Part shown: positions 21,690 through 30,959 of the stretch, piece by piece
How positions within the stretch are numbered: position 1 is the stretch's first letter
Layout: every line of letters begins with the position of its first letter
DNA from: Agrypnia vestita
Taxonomy: Eukaryota; Arthropoda; Insecta; Trichoptera; Phryganeidae
Direction: 5' to 3'
DNA length: 64,000 bases
Assembly: GCA_016648135.1 (NCBI GenBank)
Contig: JADDOH010024924.1
Location: 36,189 to 100,188, forward strand
Notes under the pieces: generated by a model
The model's database searches: none
What the model saw: only the letters and a program-made list of their open reading frames with translations
Told to the model about the DNA's origin: nothing
Position numbers and translations under genes: made by a program

Positions 21690-22141
21690 TCTACAAAAAA
21701 CCATCACAATAACGCAATGAAAAAATCTTATCAAAAACAATCTATATATACTTTTAACTGTTATTACAATACCTTCTTAATTATTAATTTTTATTACTTA
21801 ATTTATTGTATCCTTGTGTATACCTTATCTACTTATTCTAATGTCTCACATTTTTGTATTCTTGTATTGTTTATATCTTACTTACTTAATTTAATGTCTT
21901 AATTTTTATAACTTAATCTAATGTTTTTTTTTATATCTTACTTATTTAATCTAATGTCTTACACTAACGATTTCATTAATAATAGATATATACATATATG
22001 ACAATGCCCCCACTTTTAAACACGAGAATAAATTCTCATTTAAAAGTGGGTAAGCGTGTAATATAATTGTATATTAATTAAATTATATTGAATGCTCTTA
22101 AGCTTGTACATTTTACCAAATAAATTTATTAAAAAAAAAAA
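21690..22141 (+). mobile_element. Probable LINE 3' untranslated region with hairpin and poly(A)
   Basis: AT-rich 3' region with a strong hairpin at 22010-22051 (cccacttttaaa against tttaaaagtggg), then aataaattta and an A run ending at 22141. The same layout is seen in three other LINE ends in this window. No coding part was recognised, so the class is inferred. Confidence 0.5.
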
Positions 22142-22149
22142 ATCAAATC

Positions 22150-22890
22150 AAGTCTATATAAATATGTAAGTCCTCATTATTTTTGCCTATTTTTCATTTG
22201 ATACAGTTTTATTATGGACCGATACACAGACACGGATACAATACAAAACCTAAATATTCAGACGGGGTTCCTACATAAATATGTATAGCAACGTCATTGC
22301 GAAGAAGCGTTTCTATAGATGATGACGGTCGTCCACAGGGGCGATACAAATTATCTTCCACTCAGAGATATCAGATTCCGAATACAATGATCGTGTCCCT
22401 GGACCAGAATTCCGGTGGAGCGGAGAATTTTATGTTCCAGTGATTATCGATTTTTCCTGTATTTATATGAAGGTGGGGCGGACAAAATATTCTTTCCCAA
22501 TCATCCCCAGCGCTTTTATTTCCCCGAGGTGCCATTTCCTCCCCCGTCGACCATCCGCCACCCTACCTAAGGCCCCCACCCGATGCTAATATATAGAGAA
22601 ATAATAGAGGGAAAAAAGGACGAGACAATATTACAGAATCGTTTCCACTGGATTATTAAAGCCGAAAAAATTTCGGGTTTGTTTTAGTCAGGGTTGTCAA
22701 ATTAAATTATTGTATTTAATGACGTTGTATTAACAGAAGAGGATCGATTAAGATCGCTGTATGGTTAACTAATTTAACAGGGTTTTATATTTAAAAAAAT
22801 ATTCTTTATTAAATTTTAAGTACACGTGTATTTATTTATATTGTGTTTTTATTTAATAATTATGACATTTTAAAATTATATATAATATTT
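22150..22890. other. Unassigned, with a less AT-rich unique block at 22300-22680
   Basis: The block at 22300-22680 has runs of near-balanced composition (gaggtgccatttcctccccc, ggcccccacccgatgc) and no similarity to other parts of the window. No frame is open over it. It could be single-copy, possibly regulatory, sequence. Confidence 0.3.
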
Positions 22891-22894
22891 TATT

Positions 22895-23220
22895 TTTTAG
22901 CGAAACTTAAAATAAATTAAATTTTAATTAATATTATTATTAAGTTCTGCGGGTTAAATATTTTTAAGTGTTACAGCTGTTTCAGCTTGCAAGGCCATTA
23001 TCAAACAGTGGACATACCACGTACGAACGACTTATTTATAAAAAAAATTAAGTTACCCCTTCCCCTGTAGAGCAAACTCAATTTAGACTTTCTGTAATAA
23101 TAATATTCATTAAATTTAATTCATTTTAAATTTCATTAATAATAACTATTCAAATTTAATTTATTTTAAATTTCGCTAAAAGTAAATATGGAGATCTACA
23201 AAAACTATAAATAAATTATC
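22895..23220 (-). repeat. Repeat F4, copy 2, with an inverted extra end
   Basis: The minus strand of 22895-23090 is the F4 repeat. Its core reads TTTGATAAT, ggccttgcaag, then CTGAAACAGCTGTAACAC, which contains GAA-ACAGCTGT-A and a three-pair stem I (tgt/aca). At 23095-23220 the end of the same repeat (aaatttcgctaaaa, ggagatctacaaa) appears again on the plus strand, so two ends face away from each other. Such inverted terminal arrangements are known for Penelope-like elements. Confidence 0.65.
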
Positions 23221-23229
23221 TGTAATATA

Positions 23230-24100
23230 AAATTTGCTGAAGAAGGCACAGTTTTCAGTAGATATTTGTAGAATAATTTACTTGTGTTATATTTTCTATT
23301 TGCCTCCATTTTTGCTGTGAAGGCTGATTCCTGATAAAAAGCATATACCGTCCTTCTATTTTGTCAATATATTTCTAATTTTCTTTTTGTCTATCGTTAT
23401 GTGAAATATTCATTTAAAATTTTAATCTTAAGAATCATTTAATTCCTAATAGTAAATATCGCATTATCTTAATACATCTAATAAGTAAGAATAATCCTTA
23501 ATAGGGGTTAGGTACCAACAAAAAAGTTTGAAATAAGTACTTATACGTTACAAACAATTAAAAATACAACAGAACAACATTTGAATGTACTATCGAGGAA
23601 TTTTAACATTGGTCATACTTTTATGACTTCACAATACAATGCACAGAAAGATATTTGAATAACTATTTCTGAAAATGTTTTAATTTGCATAATCTGAAAA
23701 CACAGTTACGCGATTTTATACGCAACGGGATAACAATTATTTTAAATTAAGATATATTGAAGAAGCCTTTAATTAAAAAAAACATCATCCCTTTCTTTTA
23801 AAAATAATCATGTTATCAGAAAATACAAATAAAAATGTTGTCAAAAATATATACTGATCCATAAAGAGCAGTTAAAATTTTTAAATATTGTTTTCAGGCG
23901 TATTCTAGCGTATTTGCTAAATAATTCGCTAAGTATATCCGTATGTGCATAAAAAATAATGTTGCTTAGTACTCCGAATTAAATTATAAAGTTTTAATAA
24001 CTAGCTACAATCTATGTATATTGTTTCATGAGAAAATATTTCAGATGTCTCTAGCATAAATATTCCCATCAAATATATGAATGATTCCTACTTGAAAACA
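23230..24100. other. No recognised feature, apart from a scrap of repeat G
   Basis: At 24010-24060 the words caatctatgtatattgtttc and cagatgtctctagcata are a scrap of repeat G. The rest is AT-rich without recognisable content. Confidence 0.4.
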
Positions 24101-24384
24101 CATACAGGGTTATTTGTAAAACATTAATAACCTCACAGGACTATATTCCTGTCTTGATTGTGAGTCGAAAATGTCCAAGCAACCATGACCTAATATCAAA
24201 GTTTGCATTCTTTTTTCAATATTTCTGAATTATTTTTTGCAAAACGTTCCCAATCGGAATGTTTTCCAATTGGAATTCATAGGTTTTTATTATTTTACTT
24301 GACTTGTATTAAAGGGTATGAATTTTTCATAATCGATATAAGTTACAATAATGATAGTCCAACGTATTACACAAAAAGGCAGAA

Positions 24385-24864
24385 GGTAACACACCGTTCG
24401 AGTCTCCATGTGTATACAGAGTGCCATGCGATTGTGGAGCTTTCTACATAGGACAAACCAAACGCAATATCGCTACACGATTGAAGGAACACATTGGAGC
24501 AATTAAAAACAACAACTCCAATACATCGGCAATCTGCGAACATGCATCCAAAGGGAATCTCTGTCACTTCATCAGATTTGACAAGGCAAAAATCTTATCA
24601 ACAGAATCGTACCTTATACCCAGATCAGTGAGTGAGTCCATTGAAATGTACAAACATCCCAATTTCAATAGAGATGACAGTTACAAACTATCAAGTATTT
24701 GGCGCCCTGTTCTAACGACACTGGTTCAACCCTTGAGAGAAGTCGCAGTAAAATCCGCCGACGTAACTAGTACATATTGCACACTGGTGACATCTATTGT
24801 AGAAGAAGAGAACACTCCACAACGAAGTGCATACAATTTACGCCCTAGAAAGCAGCACCTATAA
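24385..24864 (+). pseudogene. GIY-YIG endonuclease domain of a Penelope-like element
   Basis: The frame is open from the insertion border to a TAA at 24862-24864, about 159 codons, with no stop. It reads CVYRVPCDCGAFYIGQTKRN then ATRLKEH, the GIY-YIG signature with its arginine. It continues with ILSTESYLI, whose glutamate is the expected metal ligand, and KHPNFNRDD with the conserved asparagine region. The tail is basic (AYNLRPRKQHL). In the family this domain nicks DNA for target-primed reverse transcription, fused behind the RT. Here the RT is missing. All key residues remain, so the insertion is probably young. Confidence 0.9.
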
Positions 24865-24899
24865 TCAGTCCGACCTCCACCTTCGCGGATAAAGGTCGT

Positions 24900-24941
24900 C
24901 CTTCTAATGACGTTGGATAAGTATCCAACGAAACGTCGAGA
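24900..24941 (+). ncRNA. Hammerhead-ribozyme-like motif, family F2
   Basis: Box CTAATGA (24904-24910, one change from CTGATGA), one unpaired C, a perfect eight-pair stem II (GTTGGATA 24912-24919 against TATCCAAC 24922-24929, loop AG), GAA, ACGT and the closing C at 24937. The flanking ctt and gag can form stem I. It sits 40 bases behind the stop codon of the endonuclease frame. The G-to-A change in the box would be expected to stop catalysis. Confidence 0.55.
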
Positions 24942-25154
24942 TTCGCTTCTCGGATATACATAGGGTGCGTATAAAATATCCGAAATTACAGTTAAAAGAA
25001 GGCAGAAATATTGAAAAAAAATGCAAACTTTGATGTCGCATATCTCCATAACTATTGATATTATGTCATTGTTGCTTGGACATTTTTGACTCATAATTAA
25101 GGCAGGAATATATTCCTGCGAGGTTATTAATGTTTTTCAAATAACCCTGTATAT

Positions 25155-25330
25155 AACATTTAAAAATTTGAATGTGTGCGGATGTTCTTAGAATGGTATT
25201 GGTGAATGTTGGTGAATGAAGCAAGCATGTATGGATTGAAAGCCCTGCGCCATAAAATAGAAAGACTTCCAAATACAATTCTCATAAAAATTGCTTCGTC
25301 TTAATGTGACCTTCTATAATTTATCTTTAT
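25155..25330 (-). repeat. Interspersed repeat G-like fragment
   Basis: Aligns with 45405-45600 through blocks such as tttgaatgtgtgcggatgttct, attgaaagccctgcgcca and cttctataatttatc. The minus strand continues the repeat G family. Diverged and non-coding. Confidence 0.5.
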
Positions 25331-25334
25331 TTAA

Positions 25335-25760
25335 ACTGTTTTTTGATTTCAAATTATAGTGGATTTAAATATTTATTCTAAAATAATTATCATTATTATT
25401 ATAAATTTGGCAACCCTAGAAATAATATCAAACTATTATAAGACCTTCCTTTCGGTAAGGTTTCGGTGACTCAAAAAATGTGTATAGTGCCGTCTTTATG
25501 TGACTTCGGTTTATGTACGGACATTCCGTATCGGGAGTGTCTACGTAATCGAGGTGTTGTTTATTCTAAAAAGATTTTCATACCGAAGTTTTTTGTTGTC
25601 AATCGTTTTTGCAAAAAAAAGAAACAATTCTTAAACGTGTTATGGAAATGGAAAATTTGTTTTGTCTTTTATCATTTTTGATATATTTTTGTTTTCATTA
25701 TTTTGTTGTACTGCCTTTAAAGGAATTTTATTATCAGAAAAATTAAACACAAAGTCATAT
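25335..25760. other. No recognised feature
   Basis: The frame at 25466-25681 has no recognised domain. The last 13 bases (acaaagtcatata) form a direct repeat with 26285-26297. Confidence 0.4.
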
Positions 25761-25761
25761 A

Positions 25762-26284
25762 TTATTATTAATATTTAAAGCATTAACTTTATTAGTTAGA
25801 AATTATAACAGATTGTTAGTTAACTTTGTAAAAACCACTACCAGATTTTAGGTCTACCGGTTTCGAGACGTACCCGTCTCTTCGTCACGACCAACACTAC
25901 ACCACTACATTCACAACACTACACACCTCAACCATAGTATTGTTACACTTCCACCAATAATTGATCACATGCGTGTTAGTCTTGTCAGGGACAAACATGC
26001 ACTGATTAAGATGGGGTAACACCCACTTTAGACCCCGCCCCCTCTCACTCTCTTTCAGTAGATGTAGTCTGATGGTTCATTAGGCTAATCCTAGTCTAGT
26101 CCCTGACAAGACTAACACGCATGTGATCAATTATTGGTGAAAGTGTAACAATACTATGGTTGAGGTGTGTAGTGTTGTGAATGTAGTCGTGTAGTGTTGG
26201 TCCTGACGAAGAGACGAATACGTCTCGAAACCGGTAGACCTAAAATCTGGTAGTGGTTTTTACAAAGTTAACTAACAATCTGTT
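25762..26284. mobile_element. Inverted-dimer element with hammerhead-like cores (family F3)
   Basis: Two arms of 187 bp, 25806-25992 and 26099-26285, are near-perfect inverted copies around a 106-bp centre. Each arm holds a hammerhead-like core. The direct repeat acaaagtcatata at 25749-25761 and 26285-26297 looks like a 13-bp target duplication, which would favour a target-primed mechanism over a cut-and-paste transposon. No coding capacity. Confidence 0.75.
26199..26240 (+). ncRNA. Hammerhead-ribozyme-like motif, family F3
   Basis: Stem I strand ggtc (26199-26202), box CTGACGA (26203-26209), one unpaired A, stem II GAGACG-aata-CGTCTC (26211-26226), GAA, ACCGGT (26230-26235), closing A, then gacc (26237-26240), which pairs exactly with ggtc. 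The mirror copy on the minus strand at 25847-25892 has GTGACGA as box and the longer loop gggta. Confidence 0.55.
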
Positions 26285-26299
26285 ACAAAGTCATATAAT

Positions 26300-27360
26300 T
26301 TAATCATGACTTATGGTAACCACCAACATTTAACAATATTCTTCTTAAAATTAAATTTTATTTTCTTTTTTAAATTTCTCGACTTAATTGACATGAAATG
26401 TACCTACTCTTTCTTTTAAAGTAATTACATATACAAAATAAAATGTCTACGGTCTTGATTTGCCACTCTCATGGCATCCTCCATTTAAAGGATGATCATC
26501 TTAAAATAATTTTGTTGACTAACTAAGGTTGATTTTCAACAACACCTAATTTTGAAACAAAAATTAGGTGTTTTTATTTGCGTTTGTTGGATCATGGAGT
26601 TGTTTAAACTTAAAAAAAAAATATAAATTGTAGTTTATATTTTTCACATGTTTCAATAATCATCGTGAATAATTTATGCAACATTTACGCCAAAACCATA
26701 AATAATACAGCTCTTGTAACAATGACTAATCTTACATTGGGAGCAAAAGCTTAATAAGTATTATAAAAGTGATTTCTAATCGTTTCGCAGATGTTATGTT
26801 AATATAGTATGAGTAAAAACAGAACTTCGAAATATGGACTGGCGAAATGAAATTATTATAATAAAAAGTAAAAAAGAGATGAGGCTAAATCAAAAAGTTA
26901 TAATTAAAACACGATTGTTATTTTTTATTAAATGAGAAAACCTGATAAGTCGACGACCAAGAAGAATTCTTCAAGACAACTCAAATGAATCATAAAAAAG
27001 TTCAATTGCAAAAGTTTGGTTGTGTTTAATGTATAGCTTCATATTCTAAAGAGAATGTTTTAAGGATGCCTTGTGTTAAAAAATATGGTATTTTAAATCA
27101 AGTTTAGTTTACGAATTTCATTTTGTTTAGTTATAAATTTATTTATATATTTAATTAATTAAAATTAAAATATACGTAAAAAATTTTAATTGTCATGAGA
27201 TAGATTAAAAGACATTTACCAGAAAAGCTTTTATAAGTAAATACATTATGTGATATTGAATTAGATGTCGTGTATTATGTTTAAATCATGAACATGTTGA
27301 AGATTGTTTTTCTTTAATTCATTTACAATATATTAAATAAATCACACTATAATAAAATAG
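26300..27360. other. No recognised feature
   Basis: AT-rich. A small hairpin with acctaatttt and aaaattaggt arms lies at 26546-26574 (ancient palindrome or end scrap). No frame of note. Confidence 0.4.
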
Positions 27361-27361
27361 G

Positions 27362-27881
27362 TATACAGGGTTATTTGGAAAACATTAAAAACCTCGCAGG
27401 ACTATATTCTTGCTTGATTATGAGTTGAAAATGTTCAAGCTATAATGACCTAATATCAATAGTTATGGAGATATGCGACATCAAAGTCCGCATTTTTTTT
27501 CAATATTTCAGACTTATTTTTTGTAAAACGGTGGACTATTATTACAGTAACTTACATCTAACGTGAAAAATTTATTCCCTTTAATACAAGTCAAATAGAA
27601 TAATAAAAACCTTCGAATTTCAATTGGTATGTTTTCCAATTGGAAATTTTCAGGGTTTTTTCATTTTATTTAACTTGTATTGAAACGAATGATTTTTTCG
27701 TAATCGATGTAAGTTACTGTAATTAAAGTCCAACGTTTTTCAAAAAATAAGTCTGAAATATTGAAAAAAAATGCCAACTTTGATATCGCATATCTCATGA
27801 TAGCTTGAACATTTTCAACTCATATCTCTGCAGAAATATAGTCCTGCGAGGTTTTTAATGTTTTCCAAATAACCCCGTATA
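27362..27881. mobile_element. Foldback element FB-A, copy 3
   Basis: 520 bp from tatacagggttatttggaaa to the reverse-complement end ccaaataaccccgtata. Long inverted arms meet at caattgg-tatgtttt-ccaattgg. Same structure as 8244-8781, with independent mutations. Confidence 0.9.
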
Positions 27882-27889
27882 TTAGAATT

Positions 27890-28065
27890 TATGATGTATT
27901 TTTTATTGATGTATTTTATATGACCGTAATATTTTGGTTCTACCAATACATAATCCTCAAAATATTTAATTTATATAGGTACTCACTACATTTTTAATAT
28001 TTCCTATATAAAATTTTGGAATGCAACTGAAATAGAGATCAAATAATATAGATTTTACAAATTAA
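27890..28065. other. No recognised feature
   Basis: AT-rich gap between FB-A and the LINE at 28066. Confidence 0.4.
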
Positions 28066-28521
28066 ATATAAAGTTTGAAAACATTCAGTTCTGCCTTGAC
28101 ACTAAGTTTGGATTTTCTAATCACCGCACTATATAAAGAGCGTAGAACGCCGGCCGCAGCTCCGATTCTTCTATCTATTTCACTTTCCTGCCTCCCGTCA
28201 CTAGAAAAGTCCACCCCAAGGTATTTGAATTTTTCGACTTGCTTTTTTGGCTTGGACATGTGCTCAGAATGCCAGAGGAACGAATACCAAGAAGAATCCT
28301 CTTGGCAACCCCGGAGGAAAGACGGTCGGTGGGTGGACCCAGATTAAGCTGGGAGAGACAACAAAAAAATGTATTTGAAAACAGAATGGGTCTGGACTGG
28401 TTGACTCGAGCAGAAGCAGCGCAAGACAGGGGATCATGGAAGCACCTTGTCGAGTCTTTGGGCCCCCGACCCTACTAGGGCAAGGGGAAGAAGATGATGA
28501 TGATGATATATAAAGTTGAAA
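28066..28521 (+). mobile_element. LINE 3' copy with inverted 5' segment (twin-priming product)
   Basis: The minus strand of 28259-28078 reads KPKKQVEKFKYLGVDFSSDG, then ESEIDRRIGAAAGVLRSLYS and SKLSVKAELNVFK. From about 28245 the plus strand reads FWLGHVLRMPEERIPRRIL, then GGPRLSWERQQ and MGLDWLTRAEAAQDRGSWKH to ESLGPRPY, stop and a GAT-repeat tail. KYLGV lies upstream of LGHV on one strand in an intact LINE, so the 5' part is inverted. The direct repeats atataaagtttgaaa (28066-28080) and atataaagttgaaa (28508-28521) flank the whole unit. Confidence 0.9.
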
Positions 28522-28583
28522 TATTTTTATATTTATAATCATATTATGACGAAAGTTTTAAGAATAACTGTTATGAATTTAAA

Positions 28584-29205
28584 AAAGTAACCCATAAAAA
28601 CCAAGTATTTATTATACTCCCTTTCTTTGTAAAATATAACAACAATTAAAGACGAATTAAAGCATATAACATAACACTAAACTTTCCGTAATTTAATATA
28701 TTTCTAAAATGTCAGATGTTTTGAGCTTTGATAAGACACTTCATGCTTTGAAGATTAAATTCTTAAAACATTTGTCAGTCAATTTAGATTTTCGACATTC
28801 GTAGTGACGTACCTATTATGTATACCGACGGAGTAATTCAAATTTAGAAAATATTCCGCGACGTTATAGGGCCGCCGCCGATTTTGTTAGTTTGATTAAA
28901 AGTTTGATTAGCAACGGCGCGCCGTTGCTAATCAAACTTTTCTAATGATTCTAATTTGAAAAAACCAATAAAATTTCTAAAAATCCGAAATTATACTATA
29001 ATTATTATTTTTTTTTAACGAAAATTTGATAGATCTTCTTGATCGTCGCCACGAATCTGCTTGCAAAGTATCAGCTTGATTGGATCACGTGAAAAGGGGC
29101 AAAAATCGATCCAAAGTTTTTTCGACGGCAAGCCGGCAAGCGAGCAAGCAGACGCCACGTGTAAAGGGATATAAAGGGAGTAAAAATAAACCAAGCGTGA
29201 TTGAT
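28584..29205 (+). repeat. Repeat Z, copy 1
   Basis: Begins with aaaaaagtaacccataaaaa then caagtatttattatactccc, and ends with aaagggagtaaaaataaacc. The subterminal parts are inverted repeats of about 20 bp. The right part (gatcttcttgatcgtcgcca, atcgatccaaagttttttcg) matches 21299-21420. Non-coding; probably a non-autonomous element of unknown class. Confidence 0.75.
28898..28941. repeat. Perfect 44-bp palindrome without loop
   Basis: The 22 bases aaaagtttgattagcaacgg plus cg at 28898-28919 are followed directly by their exact reverse complement to 28941. The centre is cggcg/cgccg. It lies inside repeat Z and is absent from its other copy. One arm word (tttgatta) also occurs just upstream at 28891. 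Confidence 0.95.
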
Positions 29206-29412
29206 TATCGTCGAATACCATATTTTTTATTATTTGAATGTCAATGAATCATAAAAATGACGATGGTCTTTATCATTTACAGTTTTTAAATGTCAAAACT
29301 TCGATTCAGTAAAGTAGAAGGCTCATTATTCAAACTCGATGAAGAAGAAAATCCATTTTTTGGATGTTGAGGAATGTCAGTCTAACCCTCCAGGTGATCT
29401 AGTATATATTAA

Positions 29413-29680
29413 ACTAGCTGTAACCCGTAAAAATGACGGAAAATTGGTTCGCGTCTTTGCTAAGCCCTCGTAGATATAAATATGATATTTTTGGCGGACT
29501 ACGGGAGGCAACCGTAGCTACATGCATAGAGCGGCCGTTTCGGGTTTTTCTACCCCGGGGTTCAAGCCCCGTCTCCGGCTGTTTAATTTCGGTTTTTTAG
29601 CCGTGAATTCGAAGGAAGTTGTGGACGTTACATGAAGTTACGGGGACAGACAATGATATATTTGATATCACCACAAAGAA
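29413..29680 (+). mobile_element. SINE-Y, fullest copy
   Basis: Starts with actagctgtaacccgtaaaa and tgacgg, then a tRNA-like head with ggctacatgcat-like box A area and box B ggggttcaagcccc (29561-29574), then the tail blocks gccgtgaattcgaaggaagt, tggacgttacatgaagttac and ggggacagac. This combination of head and tail defines the family and is repeated in minus copies at 15560 and 19012. Confidence 0.8.
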
Positions 29681-29689
29681 TGTATTTGA

Positions 29690-30340
29690 AAATCCTCAAA
29701 TATGTGACTACAGGATCTCCTACTTTATTTCCCTATTGTAAAGACTTAAAATGAGTCTGCGAACTTTCAAAGCCATAATGGATATTCTTTATCACATATA
29801 GCCATTCTTGATACCATGTATCCTACTGAAATAGTTAGGTACAAGATGCATCCAACGGAGGCTGAAAATAGTATTCTAACACCGAGTGAACATGTCAGCA
29901 ACTAGCATTGAACGCTGTTTCTCCAAAATTCTTGTCTTTTTCAAAAACTTTTCTTTCAAAAATATTGCAAATCGGTTATTTCATTTTCTTTAGCAAAATT
30001 ATTAAGAGCGCTTGCTAAAATCCCATTCCTAACTGACAATTACAACCATCAGAAATATTTTTTTTTATCGAAAGGTGGTACAACTTTTATGAAATCTACG
30101 AAGCACGTACTAAATTCATTTTGCTGGGTAACCACCATCTATTTCATGCTGTATATAAAATGTTACACCTGCATTATTTAATGCATGCACTTGCAGTTTC
30201 TGCTTGTAAAAAACTGCAGTTGCTATTAATTTTGAGCTCAATGATGTACCCTGGAGATACTACTAAGATCTCACTGGCAGAATTAATTGTTTTGTTTTCG
30301 TTTGTTTTTGCTTATTGTCTTTGCTCTTTAGCCTGCTTCT
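29690..30340. other. No recognised feature
   Basis: A long open frame (30121-30717, 198 codons with a TTG start) begins here. Its middle is SINE-X on the opposite strand and its translation shows no domain, so I treat it as chance. Confidence 0.45.
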
Positions 30341-30342
30341 TT

Positions 30343-30523
30343 CTTTTAAATAGAGATAACACGGAATATGTGTCGCAACAATATTCTTACTATTCTCAAA
30401 ATAATCTAAGCGCTTGTGCTATAAGAATAGGACTAACTGGAGGATGTCATGGAAAGGGGCTCGAACAACCGACTATCAAATCACTAGGTGAGCTTCATGA
30501 CCATTACACCAACAAGCTTTCTT
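30343..30523 (-). mobile_element. SINE-X copy
   Basis: The plus strand reads ttttaaatagagataacacg at the tail end, cgcttgtgctataagaatag in the body, and ggggctcgaacaaccgac over box B. The head ends at caacaagctt. The order equals the copy at 60951-61135. Confidence 0.85.
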
Positions 30524-30529
30524 CTGATA

Positions 30530-30850
30530 TATGCCGATTATTTTTTTGTTGTCGATATTTTACCACACTTAAACCCAACACAAACATTGCATTGATATTT
30601 ATATGGCCTGTGAAGAACAACATTTTTTCTTCGAACCCCAACTTCCAAGTCCTCTCATCCATCAACAATGCACAACTCCAAAGAATGTTCTCCGGCGTCT
30701 GCCTCGCCCAACTCTAGGTGTATCATGGTGAGATAGAAGTTCAAGGTCATGGAGCTTGGTCAACAGCATTTTGAATAAGAAGCTAAAGGATTCAGTATTA
30801 TAAATGGGAATATATAGTGTAATAGAGATAATATCAGCTGAACGGACTGG
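30530..30850. other. No recognised feature
   Basis: Less AT-rich sequence with no recognised coding content. Confidence 0.35.
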
Positions 30851-30955
30851 AAGGCGATGATTAGATAGAAATTTTATAGGAGAGAGGGTTAAAAAGGACA
30901 TTGGAAGGCGATGATATGATAGAAATTTTATAGGGAGAGCGGTAAAAAGGACATT
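30851..30955 (+). repeat. Tandem duplication, about 52-bp unit
   Basis: The block ggaaggcgatga, tagatagaaattttatagg, gagagggttaaaaaggacat occurs twice head to tail with small differences. Confidence 0.85.
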
Positions 30956-30959
30956 ACAA

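Larger units (their letters stand above)
24385..24998 (+). mobile_element. Penelope-like element, 5'-truncated, 614 bp
   Basis: The insertion lies between two copies of aaggcagaa (24376-24384 and 24999-25007) and carries the C-terminal endonuclease of a PLE followed by a short 3' region. It contains a hammerhead-like motif at 24900-24940 and ends near cagttaaaag. The reverse transcriptase is absent, so this is a truncated, non-autonomous copy. It is nested in FB-A, hence younger than that insertion. Confidence 0.85.
24102..25153. mobile_element. Foldback element FB-A, copy 2, interrupted by a PLE
   Basis: Arms 24102-24375 and 25008-25153 are the inverted arms of FB-A, starting with atacagggttatttgtaaaa and ending with the reverse complement. 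The central ccaattgg is at about 24266-24275. The right arm is cut at 24998/25008 by a 614-bp insertion with a 9-bp duplication. Without the insertion the element has the size of the other two copies. Confidence 0.9.

Noticed and set aside
29540..29580. A tRNA gene at the ggggttcaagcccc site
   Set aside because: Only the T-arm-like part is convincing; the segment is repeated as the head of SINE-Y.
30121..30717. The longest open frame, 198 codons, as a membrane-like protein
   Set aside because: It starts with TTG, its middle is SINE-X read on the other strand, and no domain is visible.
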